DNA of 64,000 nucleotides from Gordoniibacillus chartarius (GTDB taxonomy: Bacteria; Bacillota; Bacilli; Paenibacillales; NBRC-103111): the NCBI RefSeq assembly GCF_042432825.1, contig NZ_JBHLWN010000090.1:1-64000 (forward strand), given 5' to 3'. Of the stretch, positions 60,913 through 64,000 are shown piece after piece. A program made the translations under genes and the position numbers. The notes under the pieces are model-generated. The model had not been told where the DNA came from. It saw only the letters and a program-made list of their open reading frames with translations, and searched no databases. Each line of letters opens with the position of its first letter. The stretch's first letter is position 1.

Positions 60913-63474
60913 TTACTGGCCACTCCACTGCTTCTGCAGCAGCTTCGCAAGATACGTCAAGTTCATCTCCGCAGCCGGAGAGACGTTGTCCTTGCCGGAT
61001 CGCTTCTCCAGAAGGGAAACGAACTTTTCCATGAAAGCCGCCGCCTGCTTGAACGAGCCTTTCCCGGCCTGGTGCTCCGCCTGCTGCAATGCGTTTCGCA
61101 GCTGCGGAACCACAGCGCCGCCGAGCTCGCCGGAAGCTTCAACCTGCTGCATAAGCCGCTCCAGCAAGCCGGTCACACCGGGCGTCTGCAGCTTCGGAAG
61201 CGGAACCTTGCTCCAATCGATATCCGATGCGAGGTAGAAGCTTGTGTAGGAAGGCTGATTGTAAGCCGTGTTCTGTCTGGCGATTTCGGCCCGGTACTGC
61301 GCGTCGTGCATGAGCGTATACAGCTTGCGGTCCGTCCGCTCAGTGCTCATATAAATACGAATGGCGGAGCTGTCGGCCGTGCGCACAAGCAGCTCCTCTC
61401 TCCAGTCGCCGAGCACATCCGCAACAAGCCCCGGATTGCCCTTCGTGGAGTTGTTCGTACGCGTATTGTCCGCCGTCAGCAGGCGGCCCCGCTTCCAGTC
61501 GTCGATCGTCGGAGTCGCATTTCCGGAGCCGTTCACGATCTGGGTCGTCATGTCGGCCGCCCATTTAATGCTCATGTTCGTACCGGGAGCCGTCGTGCCA
61601 AGCTGCTGGCCGCCGGCCGACCATAAGCCGACCGCCCACGTTTCAAGCCCGGGCACGGACGGCTCGACGTCGCCGGCCATCCCGCGGCCGGTGTCGCGGC
61701 CCGTATACCCGCCGTAGATCACTTTGCCCGTCGCAGCGTCCCGGAACGAATAACCGTAAGGCGCCCAAGCTCCGCCTTCGTGTACCATGAAAATTTCCAA
61801 TCCGGGTCTAGCCGGATCGAGGTTGGAGACGTGCATCGCATCGCCGTGGCCCAGACGGGCGATCGTGCCCGGCGCCGCGCTTTCCGGCGGCATTACATCC
61901 ATCGAGCTGTACAGCAGGCTGCCGTCATGATCGATTGTCGCCGAGCCGTATACGATTTCCTGCTTGCCTTCGCCGTCGACATCCGATGAGGAGAGCGAAT
62001 GGGCGCCTTGCGTCGTCAGCGTGCCGAACTTCGGGTCGGTTCCATCGCGGCCGTGAGGACCGTCGTTGAACGGGTTCGTCATCGGCGTCCAGCCGCTGTC
62101 CGTGTACCAGTGCTCCTTTAAGCTATGACCGTCCCAAGCGTAGGACACTAACGTCGATCTCGTATAGTAGCCGCGGGCGAACACCGCATAAGGCTTCTGG
62201 CCGTCCAAATAAGCTACGGCTGCGAGGAAGCGGTCTACCCGGTTGCCGGGCTCGATGCGGGCCATCGCATAATCGCCCCACATCAGGCCGTCGTCGTGCC
62301 GGCCCGGCTTGTACGGAATCGTCTGCAGCTCGCTGCCGGAAGCGCCGTCGAACACGGTCAAGTACTCCGGCCCGTTCAAGATAAAGCCTTCGAACGCCTG
62401 CAGGTTGTTGCGGGTGCTGCGGGACGGCGCATACACGTCCATGAAATAGTTCGCCAAGCTTTCCGCATCGACCCGGGACAGCGGGTAGCTGTATGTCTTC
62501 GGCAGCCCGAAGCATTCCTCCAGCGTCTGCGGCCAGCGGCCGCTCACCACTTCCTCGTGCCGGTGCCACTGCATGAACATATCAACGACATGCTCGTAGT
62601 AATCGGTCCGGCTCATTCGATAATCGTCCTGATGGCTGTAACCGGCAGCCGCATCCTCCGGCGTCATCGTAATATAGCGCTCAGAAACCGGCTGGCCCTG
62701 CTCGTCGTAACGGATGGTCTTCGTGCCCGGTGCCGTCTTCAGCATCAATTCCGAACGGCCGTCCCCGTCAAAATCATAGACGAGAAACTGTGTATAATGA
62801 GCGCCGGAGCGAATGTTGACGCCGAGGTCGAGCCGGTACAGCTGCTTGCCCTCGAAGGAATAAGCGTCGATATACGTGCTGCCGGTATATCCGACCTGAG
62901 ATACGTCCTTTGCGTTGGACGGCTCCCATTTGACGAAATATTCATACCGCCCATCGCCGTCCACGTCGCCTACGCTCATATCGTTGGCAGAGTACGAATA
63001 AGCTTCGCCCGCGGGCGTGACCCCGTCGGCCGGCTTCTTGAGCGGCAGCTCGTAGAACGATGTGCTCCAAGGCTTGACGGACGCGCTGAGCTGAACCTCT
63101 TTGCCGTCGATCACGGCGGCTACGGCATATTGCGAGCTGCCGCTGCCCGCCTGATCCAAATAGTTGGTGCTGTCGGTTACGGCTGCGATCTTCTTACCGT
63201 CACGATACACATGAAAGTCGATGCCGGTCAAGCCCTTTGCCGAAAATCCGGTCGCTTCATAGCCGAGCAAGCGCCAGCTCAGGAAAATGCCCTGCGAGGT
63301 CGGTACGGCAGCGAGGCCGCGGTCCAAATATTCCAGCTGTACGCCGGAGCCCGGGCTCGAGCTTGCGGATGATGCGGCACCGGCGGGAGCGGCAGGCAGT
63401 GCGGTGCAGAGGAGGGGAAGGGCAAGCGTGAGGGGCAGTACTTTCTTCGTGATCAGAGAACGGCGTGTAGACAC
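60913..63474 (-). CDS. secreted rhamnogalacturonan lyase (PL11, YesW-like) with FIMAH-type tail
   Basis: An 853-residue exported enzyme. The signal peptide (STRRSLITKKVLPLTLALPL, cut near PAGAASS) is followed by the PL11 beta-propeller: YLDRGLAAV, calcium loops DVDGDGRYEYFVKW and DFDGDGRSELMLKTA, and later SSSDVDGEGKQEIVYG. A C-terminal helical domain (LERLMQQVEASGEL to YLAKLLQKQW) resembles the FIMAH domain of secreted Bacillota hydrolases. It cleaves the rhamnose-galacturonate backbone of pectin by elimination. The GTG at 63474 is 7 nt after GGGAGG and is preferred over an upstream start at 63489. It is a single gene, convergent with the tct operon. Confidence 0.92.
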   Translation of the reverse strand: MSTRRSLITKKVLPLTLALPLLCTALPAAPAGAASSASSSPGSGVQLEYLDRGLAAVPTSQGIFLSWRLLGYEATGFSAKGLTGIDFHVYRDGKKIAAVTDSTNYLDQAGSGSSQYAVAAVIDGKEVQLSASVKPWSTSFYELPLKKPADGVTPAGEAYSYSANDMSVGDVDGDGRYEYFVKWEPSNAKDVSQVGYTGSTYIDAYSFEGKQLYRLDLGVNIRSGAHYTQFLVYDFDGDGRSELMLKTAPGTKTIRYDEQGQPVSERYITMTPEDAAAGYSHQDDYRMSRTDYYEHVVDMFMQWHRHEEVVSGRWPQTLEECFGLPKTYSYPLSRVDAESLANYFMDVYAPSRSTRNNLQAFEGFILNGPEYLTVFDGASGSELQTIPYKPGRHDDGLMWGDYAMARIEPGNRVDRFLAAVAYLDGQKPYAVFARGYYTRSTLVSYAWDGHSLKEHWYTDSGWTPMTNPFNDGPHGRDGTDPKFGTLTTQGAHSLSSSDVDGEGKQEIVYGSATIDHDGSLLYSSMDVMPPESAAPGTIARLGHGDAMHVSNLDPARPGLEIFMVHEGGAWAPYGYSFRDAATGKVIYGGYTGRDTGRGMAGDVEPSVPGLETWAVGLWSAGGQQLGTTAPGTNMSIKWAADMTTQIVNGSGNATPTIDDWKRGRLLTADNTRTNNSTKGNPGLVADVLGDWREELLVRTADSSAIRIYMSTERTDRKLYTLMHDAQYRAEIARQNTAYNQPSYTSFYLASDIDWSKVPLPKLQTPGVTGLLERLMQQVEASGELGGAVVPQLRNALQQAEHQAGKGSFKQAAAFMEKFVSLLEKRSGKDNVSPAAEMNLTYLAKLLQKQWSGQ

Positions 63475-63660
63475 TACGAATCCTCCCATTCAACTTGGAT
63501 TTGTCCGTGGATGCGCTTACAAAAAAGTCTCGCACAGGCAGCGGAAAACACATCCGTAGAGGCGGACACTTCCTAATTAGTATAAATGGACAGGCATTCC
63601 ACATGTATCCAAAAATCAGGGGATTATGGTTAATTTTCCGTCTTTTCGGTGATAGTTGTT

Positions 63661-63696
63661 CCCCTCTCTGGTTTCCGCGGCTTCCGGAGAGAGGGG
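63661..63696. terminator. inverted repeat downstream of the small membrane gene
   Basis: CCCCTCTCT (63661-63669) pairs with AGAGAGGGG (63688-63696), with CGG/CCG inside. No T-tract on either strand; it may end the minus-strand transcript of the small gene. Confidence 0.4.
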
Positions 63697-63717
63697 AGAT
63701 TGGGGGCGTATATGGCG

Positions 63718-63858
63718 CTAAGATTTAAAAGGGTCGTGCTCGTCGTCGGGGTCCTCCCATTTTCTGGAGTAAGCTTTGTTGGTTACCCAAATCGTCGCCC
63801 ATATAACAAGGGCAATAACGACAAAAGACGCGATGATCGTTGTAGTCAGAAAGTTCAA
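63718..63858 (-). CDS. small single-span membrane protein, 46 residues
   Basis: From a TTG at 63858 to a TAG at 63718 the frame reads MNFLTTTIIASFVVIALVIW followed by ATIWVTNKAYSRKWEDPDDE and HDPFKS. One hydrophobic helix of about 22 residues is followed by a basic then acidic cytoplasmic tail, which fits a small membrane peptide. GAGGGA lies 5 nt before the TTG. Its function is unknown. Confidence 0.6.
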   Translation of the reverse strand: MNFLTTTIIASFVVIALVIWATIWVTNKAYSRKWEDPDDEHDPFKS

Positions 63859-64000
63859 AGTGGTCCCTCGATTCTATGGAGTAAAATCATACCGCGAGCA
63901 TAAACGGTTTGTTCGGCAAAATGCAAGCTACCGTCGGCTTCAGCGTCATGATTCCTGCTTGGTCATTTTGGACGGGTTGTTGATTTTGTAAGGGACCGGA
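63859..64000. other. right edge of the window, nothing recognised
   Basis: No supported coding frame. A minus-strand TATGAT at about 63888-63893 could be the -10 of the small membrane gene, but no -35 is seen. Confidence 0.4.

Noticed and set aside
63776..63991. 71-residue + frame at the right edge
   Set aside because: It is antisense to the small membrane gene and has no ribosome-binding site or recognisable feature.

Overview
The window looks like a chromosomal segment of a spore-forming, pectin- or plant-polysaccharide-using member of the Paenibacillaceae (Paenibacillus-like Bacillota). The basis is: Gram-positive ribosome-binding sites with many TTG/GTG starts, an S-layer-homology protein, the spore protein SspI beside a YsgA-type methyltransferase (as in Bacillus), endospore-coat ATP-grasp and DUF2642-like proteins, YesM/YesN-type two-component systems, and sugar ABC operons without their own ATPase. 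This is inference from gene content; no rRNA or tRNA gene was found.

Layout. 1-7.5 kb: the 3' part of an SLH protein with 11-residue repeats, a secreted metallophosphoesterase, release factor 3, a spore-coat-type glycosyltransferase/ATP-grasp pair and a flavodoxin-fold quinone reductase. 7.55-9.04 kb: a complete IS3-family element sitting in the loop of the reductase gene's terminator. 9.1-14.6 kb: a Rieske protein, a ZIP metal transporter, then a LacI regulator with its own operator and a Gfo/Idh-ThuA-Gfo/Idh sugar operon. 14.7-21.9 kb: a probable spore-surface cluster with four glycan-transfer genes (three glycosyltransferases and a pyruvyl-transferase-like protein), three small DUF2642-like beta-barrel proteins and a DUF1796 protein. 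22-23.7 kb: a deleted HAD phosphatase remnant, sspI and the methyltransferase.

23.8-49.4 kb is a catabolic region, visibly less GC-rich. Module A (24-34.8 kb) is a sensor kinase, response regulator, two permeases, binding lipoprotein, GH106-like hydrolase and AraC regulator; the kinase operon and the permease operon carry the same promoter block. Module B (35.1-47 kb) is a membrane-anchored YesS-like AraC regulator, an IS1595-like insertion, binding lipoprotein, two permeases, GH2 beta-glucuronidase and two TIM-barrel isomerases, with a decayed AraC gene between them. A broken protein phosphatase and a soluble chemoreceptor follow.

49.4-60.8 kb: a GGDEF-EAL protein behind a structured leader, then a CitA/CitB-type two-component system divergent from a tripartite tricarboxylate transporter (TctC-TctB-TctA), an AEC carrier, malic enzyme and an unusual HPr-like protein that keeps the regulatory serine but lacks the catalytic histidine. 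Together these read as a C4-dicarboxylate/citrate uptake and malate oxidation unit. 60.9-63.5 kb: a secreted PL11 rhamnogalacturonan lyase, fitting the uronate and rhamnose theme of modules A and B. A 46-residue membrane peptide gene closes the window.

The least explained items are the histidine-less HPr-like protein, the duplicated promoter block, the iterated sub-terminal repeats of the IS1595-like element, the alternative-pairing leader before the GGDEF-EAL gene, and the spore-surface cluster.
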